Positions 34,836 through 46,294 are shown, counted from the stretch's first letter. The stretch: DNA of 64,000 nt from Streptosporangium pseudovulgare (GCF_014648055.1 NZ_BMQJ01000019.1:79901-143900); one strand, 5' to 3'. The notes: a model not told the origin generated them from the sequence alone. Numbers and translations are program-made.

Positions 34836-35978
34836 GTGGCTATCAAGTTGCCGGGCAGGCGCGCGATCACCGTCACGGCCGTCGGAATGCTGGCCGGAAC
34901 GATGCTGACGGTCGGTGGCGGTAGCGCCGTCGCATCCTCGGCGGGCGAGGAGATCCACGCGTGCGTGAACAAGAAGACGCGCTACGCGCGCATCGTCAAC
35001 GCCTCGGCCAGGTGCCGGACCACCGAGGTCCGGGTGACCTGGGGCGGAGAGGGCGGCGGCTCCCAGACTGTGAGCACCGCCGGCCCGCAGGGTCCCCAGG
35101 GCCCGCAGGGCAGGCCCGGCCCCGCCGGTCCGCAGGGTCCCCAGGGGCCGCGTGGTCTCCAGGGCAGGCAGGGCCAGCCGGGCACGCCCGGTAAGGAGGG
35201 CGCGCCCGGGGCGAAGGGCGAGCAGGGCGAGCGCGGCCTGCCCGGCAAGGACGGCCAGGACGGCGCCCCGGGCAAGGACGGCGCTCCCGGTAAGCAGGGC
35301 GAGCGCGGTCTCCAAGGTCCCCGTGGCCTCCAGGGCGAGCGCGGTTTTCCGGGCAAGCAGGGTGAGCAGGGTCAGCAGGGTCCCCGTGGCCTCCAGGGCG
35401 AGCGCGGCCTTCCGGGCAAGGATGGCCTCCCCGGCAAGGACGGCCTTCAGGGCAAGCAGGGTGAGCAGGGCCCCCAGGGCAAGCCTGGCCAGGACGGCAA
35501 GCCTGGCCAGGACGGCAAGCAGGGCCCCCAGGGTCCGGCCGGAAAGGACGGCAAGGACGGTCAGGACGGCGGCCTGGCGGCGGTCACGACCCGCAGCCAG
35601 AGCCAGACCTTCAAGAACGACGGATCCGTCTCGGTGAGCTGCCAGACCGGCGAGCTGGCCACCGGCGGCGGCTACTCCATCAGCGGTGACAACAACTTCT
35701 CGATCGTGGCCTCGATGCCCAGCGGCAACGGGTGGTCGGCGAAGGTGAACAAGACCGGCATCTTCAGCGCGAACAGCTCCCAGGAGTCCGCCAGAGACTC
35801 CACCGGCTCCACCGGCTCCACCGGCTCCACCGGCTCCACCGGCTCCACCGGCTCCGCCAAGAGCTCCGCCACCCCCAACCCCACCCCCGGGGCCGGCGGC
35901 AAGCCGCTGGGCATGTCCGCGCAGACCTTCACCTCCGCGACGGTCACCGTCTACGTGGTCTGCGCCAAGAAGGGCTGA
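34836..35978 (+). CDS. Secreted collagen-like (Gly-X-Y) protein
   Basis: A 380-residue exported protein. Residues 1-33 are a signal peptide. Residues about 36-72 (EEIHACVNKKTRYARIV ... CRTTEV) form a small Cys-containing head found in other bacterial collagen-like proteins. Residues about 83-246 are some 54 unbroken Gly-X-Y triplets with GPQ, GKDG and GERG types, many with charged X and Y, as in triple helices stabilised without hydroxyproline. A C-terminal beta-rich domain follows (about 250-380), broken by GST repeats near residues 322-340. It should form a trimeric fibre at the cell surface. The GTG follows AAAGGAAG. Function, perhaps adhesion or matrix, is inferred. Confidence 0.9.
   Translation: MAIKLPGRRAITVTAVGMLAGTMLTVGGGSAVASSAGEEIHACVNKKTRYARIVNASARCRTTEVRVTWGGEGGGSQTVSTAGPQGPQGPQGRPGPAGPQGPQGPRGLQGRQGQPGTPGKEGAPGAKGEQGERGLPGKDGQDGAPGKDGAPGKQGERGLQGPRGLQGERGFPGKQGEQGQQGPRGLQGERGLPGKDGLPGKDGLQGKQGEQGPQGKPGQDGKPGQDGKQGPQGPAGKDGKDGQDGGLAAVTTRSQSQTFKNDGSVSVSCQTGELATGGGYSISGDNNFSIVASMPSGNGWSAKVNKTGIFSANSSQESARDSTGSTGSTGSTGSTGSTGSAKSSATPNPTPGAGGKPLGMSAQTFTSATVTVYVVCAKKG
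35799..35852. repeat. 9-bp tandem repeat in collagen-like gene
   Basis: Six exact copies of TCCACCGGC encode Ser-Thr-Gly repeats in the C-terminal domain. Exact identity between copies suggests recent expansion. Confidence 0.95.
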
Positions 35979-36299
35979 CACCCCGTACAGGATCGATGCC
36001 CGTGAACGGGCGACGCTCCGGGCGTGAGCGTTTCGCGCGCCGTATGTGACGACCGGCCGGGTCTTCTTTCAGAGGGGAGAGGCGACCTGGCCGGTCCCGT
36101 GCCCACCGTGGCCGTCTCGAAGGCCCGTGGACGGTCTGTGGACGGACGACATGCCACCCGGCCGGTCCCATCGGGCAGGCGGTTCCAGTGCTCGGAGGCG
36201 AGGACGCCCGCCGGTTCCGGTGCCCGCGGACGTGTCGTCCCGCCGGTCCGTCCGGCCGTCCGGCATTATCCGGTCGGAGCGTTGACTATTGTCCGGTTC
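35979..36299. other. Spacer before lpd, no gene seen
   Basis: This 321-bp stretch has no credible gene. A TATTGT box at 36287-36292 ends 7 nt before the lpd ATG and could give a leaderless message. A small inverted repeat GCCCGT/ACGGGC at 35998-36011 may end the collagen-like transcript. Confidence 0.5.
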
Positions 36300-37700
36300 A
36301 TGAGCTCTCACTATGACGTCGTCGTTCTCGGTGCCGGTCCCGGCGGATACGTGGCCGCCGTCCGGGCCGCCCAGCTGGGCCTCCGCACCGCGATCGTCGA
36401 GGAGCGGTACTGGGGCGGTGTCTGCCTCAACGTGGGGTGCATCCCCTCCAAGGCCCTGCTGCGCAACGCCGAACTGGCCCACCTGTTCACCCACGAGGCC
36501 AAGACGTTCGGCATCCAGGTCGACGGCCAGGTCACCTTCGACTACGGCGCGGCCTTCCAGCGCAGCCGCAAGGTGGCCGACGGGCGCGTCAAGGGCGTCC
36601 ACTACCTGATGAAGAAGAACGGCATCACCGAGTACGAGGGGCGCGGCACCTTCACCGACGCCAACACGATCGAGGTGGCCAAGAGCGACGGCGGCACCGA
36701 GACGGTGACGTTCGACCACTGCATCATCGCCGCGGGCGCGACCACGAGGCTGCTGCCGGGCACCTCGGTGAGCGACCGGGTCGTGACCTACGAGGAGCAG
36801 ATCCTCACCGAGAAGCTCCCCGAGAGCATCGTCATCGCCGGCGCGGGCGCGATCGGCGTCGAGTTCGCCTACGTGCTGCACAACTACGGCGTCAAGGTGA
36901 CGATCGTGGAGTTCCTCGACCGCATCGTCCCCCTGGAGGACGAGGAGGTCTCGACGGAGCTGGCCAAGCGCTACAAGCGGCTCGGCATCGAGGTGCTGAC
37001 CTCGACGCGGGTGGAGTCCATCGACGAGTCGGGCGACAAGGTGCGCGTGACGGTCTCGCGGGACGGCGCGCAGCAGGTCCTGGAGGCCGACAAGGTCATG
37101 CAGGCGATCGGCTTCCAGCCGCGCGTCGAGGGCTACGGGCTGGAGCGGACCGGGGTCGCGCTGACCGAGCGCGGCGCCATCGACGTCGACGGCCGGTGCC
37201 GGACGAACGTGCCGCACATCTTCGCCATCGGCGACGTGACCGCCAAGCTGATGCTCGCGCACACGGCGGAGGCCATGGGCATCATCGCGGCGGAGACCAT
37301 CGGCGACGCCGAGACGATGGAGCTCGACTACGTGATGATCCCCCGGGCGACGTACTGCCAGCCGCAGGTCGCCAGCTTCGGCTACACCGAGGCGCAGGCC
37401 CGGGAGCTGGGCTACGACGTCAAGGTCGCGAAGTTCCCCTTCACCGCCAACGGCAAGGCCCACGGCCTGGGCGACGCCACCGGGTTCGTCAAGCTCATCA
37501 GCGACGCCCAGTACGGCGAGCTGATCGGCGCCCACATGATCGGCCCGGACGTCACCGAGCTGCTGCCCGAGCTGACCCTGGCCCAGCAGTGGGACCTCAC
37601 GGTCCACGAGGTGGCCCGTAACGTCCACGCCCACCCCACGCTCAGCGAGGCGGTCAAGGAGGCGGTCCACGGGCTCGCCGGCCACATGATCAACATGTGA
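36300..37700 (+). CDS. lpd: Dihydrolipoyl dehydrogenase (E3)
   Basis: A 466-residue FAD enzyme that re-oxidises the dihydrolipoyl groups of 2-oxo-acid dehydrogenases and passes electrons to NAD. The FAD site is [10 protein letters not shown] (11-20), the redox disulfide is Cys42/Cys47 in [13 protein letters not shown], the NAD site is [10 protein letters not shown] near 184, and the C-terminal His/Glu pair lies in HAHPTLSE. No lipoyl domain is attached. There is no ribosome-binding site and a TATTGT box ends 7 nt before the ATG. It lies 4.5 kb from the E1-E2 operon, for which it is a plausible E3, although it is also likely to serve other complexes. Confidence 0.95.
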   Translation: MSSHYDVVVLGAGPGGYVAAVRAAQLGLRTAIVEERYWGGVCLNVGCIPSKALLRNAELAHLFTHEAKTFGIQVDGQVTFDYGAAFQRSRKVADGRVKGVHYLMKKNGITEYEGRGTFTDANTIEVAKSDGGTETVTFDHCIIAAGATTRLLPGTSVSDRVVTYEEQILTEKLPESIVIAGAGAIGVEFAYVLHNYGVKVTIVEFLDRIVPLEDEEVSTELAKRYKRLGIEVLTSTRVESIDESGDKVRVTVSRDGAQQVLEADKVMQAIGFQPRVEGYGLERTGVALTERGAIDVDGRCRTNVPHIFAIGDVTAKLMLAHTAEAMGIIAAETIGDAETMELDYVMIPRATYCQPQVASFGYTEAQARELGYDVKVAKFPFTANGKAHGLGDATGFVKLISDAQYGELIGAHMIGPDVTELLPELTLAQQWDLTVHEVARNVHAHPTLSEAVKEAVHGLAGHMINM

Positions 37701-37725
37701 GGCCGCCGGAGACGGCCTGGACGGA

Positions 37726-37760
37726 AAGGGGAGGCGCGGGCCCGGCCCGCGCCTCCCCTT
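37726..37760. terminator. Bidirectional terminator between lpd and purL
   Basis: AAGGGGAGGCGCGGGCC pairs perfectly with GGCCCGCGCCTCCCCTT; the plus-strand side is followed by CTCTTTT. It separates two convergent genes. Confidence 0.9.
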
Positions 37761-37791
37761 CTCTTTTCCGGAAGTTCTCTTCTCTGGAAGA

Positions 37792-40070
<2,279 letters not shown>

Positions 40071-40074
<4 letters not shown>

Positions 40075-40754
40075 AGGTTCACCAGCCTCTTCAGGATCGA
40101 GGAGAAGAATCCGCGGCCGTCCGTGCTCGGGGCGCCGGTGAGGTCCTCGACCGCGTGCTCGGGGTGGGGCATGAGGCCGACGATGTTGCCCGCCTCGTTG
40201 CGGATGCCCGCGATGTCGTTCATGGAGCCGTTGGGGTTGCTCCCGGCGTAGCGGAAGACGACCTGGCCGCCCGCCTCCAGCGCCGCCAGGGTCGCCGCGT
40301 CGGCGACGTAGCGGCCCTCGCCGTGCTTGATCGGCAGCACGATCTCCTGGCCCTCGGTGAAGTCGGAGGTCCAGGGGGTGGCGGTGCTCTCGACGCGGAC
40401 GCGCTGGTCGCGGCAGATGTAGTGGAGCCCGGCGTTGCGCATCAGCGCGCCGGGCAGCAGGTGGGCCTCGCAGAGGATCTGGAAGCCGTTGCAGGTGCCG
40501 AGGACCGGGAGCCCGGCCCTGGCGGCGGGGATCAGCTCCTCCATCAGCGGCGCGAACCGGGAGATGGCCCCGCACCGGAGGTAGTCGCCGTAGGAGAACC
40601 CGCCGGGCAGGAAGACCGCGTCCACCCCCTTCAGGTCGGGGTCCGCGTGCCACAGCGGCACGGCCTCGCCACCGGCGTGCCGTACGGCGCGGGCCGCGTC
40701 CTGATCGTCAAGAGTCCCGGGAAAAGTGACCACGCCCACGCGGGCAGCACTCAT
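40071..40754 (-). CDS. purQ: Phosphoribosylformylglycinamidine synthase subunit PurQ
   Basis: A 227-residue class I glutamine amidotransferase that supplies ammonia to PurL. The nucleophile is Cys88 in LGTCNGFQ and the His/Glu partners lie in [11 protein letters not shown] near residue 200. [14 protein letters not shown] is the oxyanion-side motif. The ATG at 40754 has GGAGGGG about 10 nt upstream. purL follows with a 4-bp overlap. PurS is encoded 0.9 kb upstream, separated by an unrelated regulatory gene. Confidence 0.96.
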
Positions 40755-40962
40755 GACAGCGTTCCCCTCCACAAACGAGCGCCGCGCCGGCCGTCTCACC
40801 CAGCGGACGGCGGTCTGCGGCGGTGCGCCCAGGCTATCCGCTCGCCGACGGTGGGAGCGCACGGGATCCGTCCGATCGCACAACCTGCCGCTTTGCCCGG
40901 ACGGCCCGACTTGGAGGATCGCACAACGGCGGCGCGAGACGCCTCGCGGGCCGTACGGAGGA

Positions 40963-41403
40963 TCAGACGGCGGCGAGCGCCCGCTGCCGGGGGATGACCG
41001 GCTCGTCGTCCCAGGCGAGGTGCTTGCGCAGGTGCACGGTGGTCCCCCGCCCCGGGGTGATGTCGAAGGAGATCTCGTCCACCACGGCCTGCATGATCAG
41101 GATGCCCCGGCCGTGCTCGGCGTCCGTCGGCGGATACCGGTCGGGCATCCTCGGCAGCCCGTGGCCGCGGTCGATGATGCGGACGTCGCAGCGGCCGTGC
41201 CCGATCGAGACCTCGACCATGTAGCGGTTGGCGGGCCCGCCGTGGCGCACCGCGTTGGCGCACGCCTCGGTCACCGCGAGGAGGATGTCGGAGACGCAGC
41301 TCTCGGCCACGCCGAGCGAACGCAGGGAGTCGCCCAGCGCCCGCCGGACCATGGGAATGCCCATGGCCTCTCTCGGCAGTGCCAACGAGAACTCGATATC
41401 CAC
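40963..41403 (-). CDS. HATPase anti-sigma-type serine kinase (RsbW/SpoIIAB-like)
   Basis: A 146-residue single-domain protein of the HATPase_c_2 group. The N box is [11 protein letters not shown] near residue 50, the G1 box is IIDRGHGLP (near 80) and the G2 region is [16 protein letters not shown] near 100, so ATP binding looks intact. Members phosphorylate anti-sigma-factor antagonists or hold sigma factors, and many stand-alone copies in actinomycetes have unknown partners. The GTG at 41403 follows GGGAGGA. It lies between purS and purQ on the same strand, with 208 bp before purQ, so it may have its own promoter. No sigma factor or antagonist gene is near. Confidence 0.88.
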   Translation of the reverse strand: MDIEFSLALPREAMGIPMVRRALGDSLRSLGVAESCVSDILLAVTEACANAVRHGGPANRYMVEVSIGHGRCDVRIIDRGHGLPRMPDRYPPTDAEHGRGILIMQAVVDEISFDITPGRGTTVHLRKHLAWDDEPVIPRQRALAAV

Positions 41404-41641
41404 CGGATTCCTCCCGGGGCCAGACGTCACCCTGTCAAGGCTTCCCCACAGAATCCGGGCTAACCGCAAAATAACCCTGATCTTATTTAGCGTTGGTCAA
41501 GCCGTGGGATTACGGCCATCCATAGTGGAACCCACCCGGCGGAATACGGCATGAGCCGCGCCGGCGTGACACGGCGCGGTTCGGCGGGCGGAACATGCCG
41601 CCCGCCGGTACGGCCCGCGGCCCGCGGCCTTGGCGGGCGGA

Positions 41642-41896
41642 CTACGACTCGGCCCGCTCCACGGTGACGATGTAGTCCTCGATCACGGTGTTGGCCAGCA
41701 GGGTCTCGGCCATCTTCCGGACGTCGGCGAGCGCGGCGTCGTCGGCGGGCCCGTCGAGCTCGACCTCGAACCGCTTGCCCTGCCGTACCGAGGCGACACC
41801 GGAGAAGCCCAGCCGCGGGAGCGCGCGGGCGATCGCCTGACCCTGCGCGTCGAGAATCTCGGGCTTGAGCATGACGTCGACGATGACGCGCGCCAC
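41642..41896 (-). CDS. purS: Phosphoribosylformylglycinamidine synthase subunit PurS
   Basis: An 84-residue protein that bridges PurL and PurQ in the FGAM synthase complex. It begins RVIVDVMLKPEILDAQGQAI and carries GFSGVASVRQGKRFEVEL, both standard for PurS, and ends in VIEDYIVTVE. The GTG follows AGGAGGA. It is the first gene of the purS-(kinase)-purQ-purL group, and it is divergent from the E1alpha gene across 288 bp. Confidence 0.95.
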   Translation of the reverse strand: MARVIVDVMLKPEILDAQGQAIARALPRLGFSGVASVRQGKRFEVELDGPADDAALADVRKMAETLLANTVIEDYIVTVERAES

Positions 41897-42184
41897 GGTG
41901 TTCCTCCTGCTGGAAGCGGGGATGGATCGGGGTCTCAAGCGTAGCCGCCCGCCGTGGCGGCTCGTCGCGGGGCCGGGGGTCCCGCGTGCGAGCGTAAGCG
42001 GGGTGCGTGTCGGGAACTGGGAGCTTATGGATGCCGGGACAGGTCTTGCGCGCAGGTATGTGACCTCTGCCACGATGTCCACAAACGCATACGAACCACC
42101 ATCATTCGGTTCGCATGCTTCCCTGACCGGCCGGGCAGAGGCGGAGAACCCGTCCCGACGGCCCCGAGCACACAGGAGAGGCGC

Positions 42185-43288
42185 GTGACCACCGAGCCCC
42201 CTCGTGGTGCGGAAGCACCCCCGGAACTCGTCCAGCTGCTGACCCCCGAAGGCGAGCGGGTCGAGCATCCCGACTACGACATCGATCTGACCCCCGAGGA
42301 GGTCCGCGGCCTGTACCGGGACCTGGTCCTGGTGCGCCGCGTCGACCTGGAGGCGGTCGCCCTGCAACGCCAGGGAGAGCTGGGGATCTGGGCCTCGCTG
42401 CTCGGCCAGGAGGCGGCGCAGATCGGCTCGGGCAGGGCGCTGGCAGAGTCGGACATGGTCTTCCCGACCTACCGCGAGCACGGTGTGGCCTGGTGCCGGG
42501 GCGTGGACCCGGTCAACCTCCTCGGCCTGTTCCGCGGGGTCAACCACGGCGGCTGGGACCCCGCCGAGCACAACTTCCACCTCTACACCATCGTGATCGG
42601 CAGCCAGACCCTGCACGCGGTCGGCTACGCCATGGGCGTCCAGCGCGACGGAGCCGTCGGGGAGAACGGCGCCGCCACGATCGCCTACTTCGGCGACGGC
42701 GCCACCTCCCAGGGAGACGTGAACGAGTCGTTCATCTGGGCGTCGGTGTTCAACGCGCCGATCGTGTTCTTCTGCCAGAACAACCAGTGGGCCATCTCCG
42801 AGCCGCTGGAGAAGCAGTCGCGGATCCCGCTGTACCGGCGGGCCAGCGGCTTCGGCTTCCCCGGCGTCCGGGTCGACGGCAACGACGTCTTCGCCTGCCT
42901 GGCGGTCACCCGCAAGGCGCTGGCCGACGCCAGGTCCGGGCAGGGCCCGATGATGATCGAGGCGTTCACCTACCGGATGGGCGCCCACACCACCTCCGAC
43001 GACCCGACGCGTTACCGCCTGGCCGACGAGCTGGAGGCGTGGAAGCTCAAGGACCCGATCGAGCGGGTCCGCGCCTACATGTTCAAGAACCGCATCGCCG
43101 ACCAGGACTTCTTCGACGCGATCGACGCCGAGGCCGACGAGCTGGGCCGTGACGTGCGCAAACGCTGTCTCGAACTGCCCGATCCCGAGCCCCTGGCCAT
43201 CTTCGACCACGTCTACGCCGAGCCGCACCGGCTGATGGACGAGGAGCGCGCACAGTTCGCCGCCTACCTGGAGGGGTTCGAGGGATGA
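42185..43288 (+). CDS. 2-oxo-acid dehydrogenase E1 component, alpha subunit
   Basis: A 367-residue thiamine-diphosphate enzyme subunit that decarboxylates a 2-oxo acid and passes the acyl group to E2. The ThDP motif runs from GDGATSQGDVNESF (about 176-189) to NNQWAIS (about 198-204). FPTYREHG and AHTTSDDPTRYR are typical of the alpha subunits of both pyruvate and branched-chain complexes. The GTG follows AGGAGAG. Overlap with the beta gene is 4 bp. In view of the vdh gene in the same window and the Streptomyces bkd operon order, branched-chain oxo acids are the more likely substrate (bkdA); pyruvate cannot be excluded. Confidence 0.92.
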   Translation: MTTEPPRGAEAPPELVQLLTPEGERVEHPDYDIDLTPEEVRGLYRDLVLVRRVDLEAVALQRQGELGIWASLLGQEAAQIGSGRALAESDMVFPTYREHGVAWCRGVDPVNLLGLFRGVNHGGWDPAEHNFHLYTIVIGSQTLHAVGYAMGVQRDGAVGENGAATIAYFGDGATSQGDVNESFIWASVFNAPIVFFCQNNQWAISEPLEKQSRIPLYRRASGFGFPGVRVDGNDVFACLAVTRKALADARSGQGPMMIEAFTYRMGAHTTSDDPTRYRLADELEAWKLKDPIERVRAYMFKNRIADQDFFDAIDAEADELGRDVRKRCLELPDPEPLAIFDHVYAEPHRLMDEERAQFAAYLEGFEG

Positions 43289-44268
43289 CGACTCTCACGC
43301 TGGCGAAGGCGCTCAACGAGGGCATGCGCAAGGCCATGGAGGACGACCCCAAGGTCCTCGTCATGGGCGAGGACGTGGGCAAGCTCGGCGGGGTGTTCCG
43401 GGTCACCGACGGGCTGCAGAAGGACTTCGGCGAGCAGCGGGTCATCGACACCCCCCTGGCCGAGTCCGGCATCATCGGCACCGCGATCGGCCTGGCGCTG
43501 CGGGGCTACCGCCCGGTCTGCGAGATCCAGTTCGACGGGTTCGTCTTCCCCGCGGCCGACCAGATCATCACCCAGCTCGCCAAGATGCCGCTGCGCTCGC
43601 TGGGCAAGCTGAAGCTGCCCGTCGTGGTGCGCATCCCCTGCGGCGGCGGCATCGGCGCGGTCGAGCACCACAGCGAGTCCCCCGAGGCGTACTTCACCCA
43701 CACCGCCGGCCTGCGGGTCGTGGCCTGCTCCAACCCCGCCGACGGCTACACGATGATCCAGCAGGCGATCCGGTGCGAGGACCCCGTCATCTTCTTCGAG
43801 CCCAAGCGGCGCTACTGGGAGAAGGCCGACGTCGACACCTCCGCCCCCGCCGACGACTGGACGCCGTTCGACCGGGCCCGCGTCGTACGGCCCGGCGCCG
43901 ACGTCACCCTGCTGGCCTACGGCCCCATGGTGCGGACCTGCCTGGAGGCCGCGGCGGCGGCCGAGGAGGACGGCCGCTCCGTGGAGGTCGTGGACCTGCG
44001 CTCGCTCAACCCGCTGGACATCGACCTGGTCGCCGAGTCGGTCGCCAGGACCGGGCGCTGCGCGGTGGTGCACGAGGCGCCGGTCTTCAGCGGGTTCGGG
44101 GCGGAGATCGCCGCCCGGCTCACCGAGCGGTGCTTCTACAACCTGGAGGCCCCGGTGCTGCGCGTCGGCGGCCCGTCCACGCCGTACCCGCCCTCCCGGC
44201 TGGAGGACCACTACCTGCCCGACCTGGACCGCGTCCTCGACGCCGTCGACCGCCTGTTCGCGTTCTGA
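43285..44268 (+). CDS. 2-oxo-acid dehydrogenase E1 component, beta subunit
   Basis: A 327-residue partner of the alpha subunit, together forming an alpha2beta2 E1. It shows TLAKALNEGMRKAMEDDP, MGEDVG, DTPLAESGIIG and EIQFDGFVFPAADQI, all characteristic of the ThDP-dependent beta subunit, and ends in PYPPSRLEDHYLP, the E2-contacting tail. The ATG overlaps the alpha stop (ATGA), so the two are made in equal amounts. The E2 gene follows 16 bp later. Confidence 0.94.
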   Translation: MTTLTLAKALNEGMRKAMEDDPKVLVMGEDVGKLGGVFRVTDGLQKDFGEQRVIDTPLAESGIIGTAIGLALRGYRPVCEIQFDGFVFPAADQIITQLAKMPLRSLGKLKLPVVVRIPCGGGIGAVEHHSESPEAYFTHTAGLRVVACSNPADGYTMIQQAIRCEDPVIFFEPKRRYWEKADVDTSAPADDWTPFDRARVVRPGADVTLLAYGPMVRTCLEAAAAAEEDGRSVEVVDLRSLNPLDIDLVAESVARTGRCAVVHEAPVFSGFGAEIAARLTERCFYNLEAPVLRVGGPSTPYPPSRLEDHYLPDLDRVLDAVDRLFAF

Positions 44269-44284
44269 GGAGGGGGAGACGAGG

Positions 44285-45781
44285 ATGAAGGAGTTCAAGC
44301 TCCCCGACGTGGGCGAGGGCCTGACCGAGGCGGAGATCGTCCGCTGGCACGTCAAGCCCGGCGACCCGGTCAAGGTCAACCAGATCATCGTGGAGATCGA
44401 GACGGCCAAGGCCGTCGTCGAGCTGCCCTGCCCGTTCGAGGGCGTGGTGACCGCCCTGATGGCCGACGAGGGCGAGACCGTCGACGTCGGCAGGCCGATC
44501 ATCTCCGTGGACGACGGCTCCGGCCCCGCCGCCCCGGCCGTGGGCGAGGGTACGGCCGGCGCCCGCGCGGAGGCCCTGGCCGAGGACATGGTGCCCGAGC
44601 CCGCCGCGGCGGACGAGCCGTCCACGGAGAAGCGCCAGCCCGTCCTGGTCGGGTACGGCGTCAAGCCCGGCGCGGCCCGCCGCCGCCCCCGGAAGCCCTC
44701 GGCGGGCTCCCCGGCGGCCTCGTCCGCGGTCGCCCCGGCCGCCCCTCCGGCGGCTCCGGCGGTTCTGCCGGCTTCGGGAGGCGTTCCGGCGGCCCCGGCC
44801 GTTCCCGCCGTCCCCGCGCGTCCGGCGCCGGAGCCCGCGGTCCGGGAGACGCCGCCCACGGGTTCGGCGGCGGGCCCGGCGGCGCGGCGGGCCGCGGTGC
44901 TCGCCAAGCCCCCGGTACGCAAGCTCGCCAAGGACCTCGGGGTCGACCTGGCGACCGTTCCCCCGACCGGGCCGCACGGCACGATCACCCGGGAGGACGT
45001 CCACGCCGCGGTCGAGGCGGCGGCCGACGCCGGCCGTACGGCCCCGCGGACGGCCGCGCAGGCGGTTCCGGCCGCGCGCGGCGGCGAGGAGCGGATCCCG
45101 GTCAAGGGGGTGCGCCGGGCGACCGCGCAGGCCATGACGGCCTCGGCGTTCACCGCGCCGCACGTCACCGAGTTCCTGCAGGTGGACGTCACCGGCGCGA
45201 TGGAGGCCGTGGCGCGCCTCCGGGCGCTGCCCGACTTCGCCGAGGTCAAGGTCTCGCCGCTGCTGCTGGTGGCCAAGGCGGTGCTCGTCGCCGCGCGGCG
45301 GTACCCGATGATCAATTCGATGTGGGACGAGGCAGCCCAGGAGATCGTGGTCAAGCACTACGTGAACCTCGGCATCGCCGCGGCCACCCCGCGCGGTCTG
45401 CTCGTTCCCAACGTCAAGAACGCGCACGAGCTGTCGCTGCCGGACCTCGCCCGGGCCATCGGCTCCCTCGCCGAGACGGCCAGGGCCGGCCGTACCCAGC
45501 CCGCCGACATGTCCGGGGGCACGATCACGATCACCAACGTGGGCGTGTTCGGCGTGGACGCGGGCACCCCGATCCTCAACCCGGGCGAGTCGGCGATCCT
45601 GGCGTTCGGCCAGGTCAGGGACCTGCCCTGGGTGGTGGACGGGCAGGTCGTGCCCCGCAGGGTCTGCACGCTCGCGCTCTCCTTCGACCACCGGGTCATC
45701 GACGGGGAGCTCGGCTCGCTCTTCCTGCGCGACGTCGGGGCCATGTTGGAGGACCCGCTCCGCATGCTCGCCTGGGGCTGA
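44285..45781 (+). CDS. Dihydrolipoamide acyltransferase (E2)
   Basis: A 498-residue E2 core with one lipoyl domain, one E3/E1-binding domain and a catalytic domain. The lipoylated Lys is Lys42 in EIETAKAVVE. The linker (about 80-205) is Ala/Pro-rich. The peripheral-subunit-binding domain starts VRKLAKDLGVDLATVPPTG near 217. The catalytic acyltransferase motif is DHRVIDGEL near 468-476. A single lipoyl domain and the preceding E1alpha-E1beta pair are as expected for a branched-chain-type complex. The ATG follows GGAGGGGGAGACGAGG. A strong hairpin follows. Confidence 0.94.
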   Translation: MKEFKLPDVGEGLTEAEIVRWHVKPGDPVKVNQIIVEIETAKAVVELPCPFEGVVTALMADEGETVDVGRPIISVDDGSGPAAPAVGEGTAGARAEALAEDMVPEPAAADEPSTEKRQPVLVGYGVKPGAARRRPRKPSAGSPAASSAVAPAAPPAAPAVLPASGGVPAAPAVPAVPARPAPEPAVRETPPTGSAAGPAARRAAVLAKPPVRKLAKDLGVDLATVPPTGPHGTITREDVHAAVEAAADAGRTAPRTAAQAVPAARGGEERIPVKGVRRATAQAMTASAFTAPHVTEFLQVDVTGAMEAVARLRALPDFAEVKVSPLLLVAKAVLVAARRYPMINSMWDEAAQEIVVKHYVNLGIAAATPRGLLVPNVKNAHELSLPDLARAIGSLAETARAGRTQPADMSGGTITITNVGVFGVDAGTPILNPGESAILAFGQVRDLPWVVDGQVVPRRVCTLALSFDHRVIDGELGSLFLRDVGAMLEDPLRMLAWG

Positions 45782-45848
45782 TCCCGTAAAATCGGCCGAA
45801 AGTCATAAAGCCGGCTGAGCCCTTTGGGAAGGCCGGTTCCCGCGAAGC

Positions 45849-45884
45849 GCGGGCCCGTCCCCGGAGAAAAGGGGACGGGCCCGC
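45849..45884. terminator. Hairpin terminator after the E1-E2 operon
   Basis: GCGGGCCCGTCCCC and GGGGACGGGCCCGC form a perfect 14-bp stem around an 8-nt loop (GGAGAAAA). There is no U-tract, which is usual in this group. Confidence 0.8.
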
Positions 45885-45932
45885 GGCGGGGCTTCGATCC
45901 TGGGAAATTCCACCCCGTAAAACGATGAACCG

Positions 45933-45965
45933 AAACCTCCCCGGCCGTTTCTTGGGGCGGTTTTT
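45933..45965 (+). terminator. U-tract hairpin, second stop for the E1-E2 operon
   Basis: AACCTCCCC and GGGGCGGTT form a 9-bp stem with one mismatch, followed by a run of T. It lies 0.15 kb after the first hairpin and may be a back-up. Confidence 0.6.
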
Positions 45966-45974
45966 CCATGTGGT

Positions 45975-46000
45975 CCGGAAAGGCGGGCACGCCTTTCCGG
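45975..46000 (-). terminator. Hairpin after the Cys-rich mini-protein gene
   Basis: CCGGAAAGGCG and CGCCTTTCCGG form a perfect 11-bp stem with a 4-nt loop, 39 bp beyond the stop codon of the minus-strand mini-protein gene. Confidence 0.75.
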
Positions 46001-46039
46001 CCGTGCGGTTCTCAGGCGCCTATCGGGCGCCGCGGGCCT

Positions 46040-46294
46040 TTACCACCAGTTGTCCCAGCCCCAGCCGCCGCCGCCGCAGCCGCCGCCGCACCGCCACCCG
46101 CAGCGGCGGCAACCGCAGCCGCGACGGCAGCAGCCGCACCCGGTGACGAAGCTGGACGCGGTGACTCCCTGGACGGCCGGGGTCGAAGTGGTGGTCGAGG
46201 ACGACGCCTGCGCGGGCCCGGCGACGAGGGCTCCCGCGACGAGCCCGGCGCCCATCAGGCCAGTGACGAACGAGGCGGCCGTTCTGCTTTTCAT
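46040..46294 (-). CDS. Secreted Cys/Gly/Trp-rich mini-protein
   Basis: An 84-residue protein. Residues 1-29 are a Sec signal peptide (MKSRTAASF, hydrophobic core, cleavage after AQA). The mature part has a short Thr/Ser head, then about 34 residues that contain eight Cys in CxCC, CxC, C, C and C spacing, mixed with Arg, Gly and Trp, and ends WGWDNWW. Such a Cys-dense tail could form disulfides or bind metal, and the Trp end may contact membranes or the cell wall. The ATG follows GGAGGA with 4 nt spacing and a terminator follows, both strong signs of a real gene. I know no family for it. A ribosomal peptide with modifications is possible but no modifying enzyme lies near. Confidence 0.75.
   Translation of the reverse strand: MKSRTAASFVTGLMGAGLVAGALVAGPAQASSSTTTSTPAVQGVTASSFVTGCGCCRRGCGCRRCGWRCGGGCGGGGWGWDNWW

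Noticed and set aside
34836..35978. Collagen-like gene as eukaryotic contamination
   Set aside because: The Gly-X-Y part is flanked by a bacterial signal peptide and a bacterial-type ribosome-binding site and has the local codon use.
36024..36299. N-terminal extension of lpd from an upstream start
   Set aside because: The added residues are filler and the ATG at 36300 gives the exact family N-terminus.
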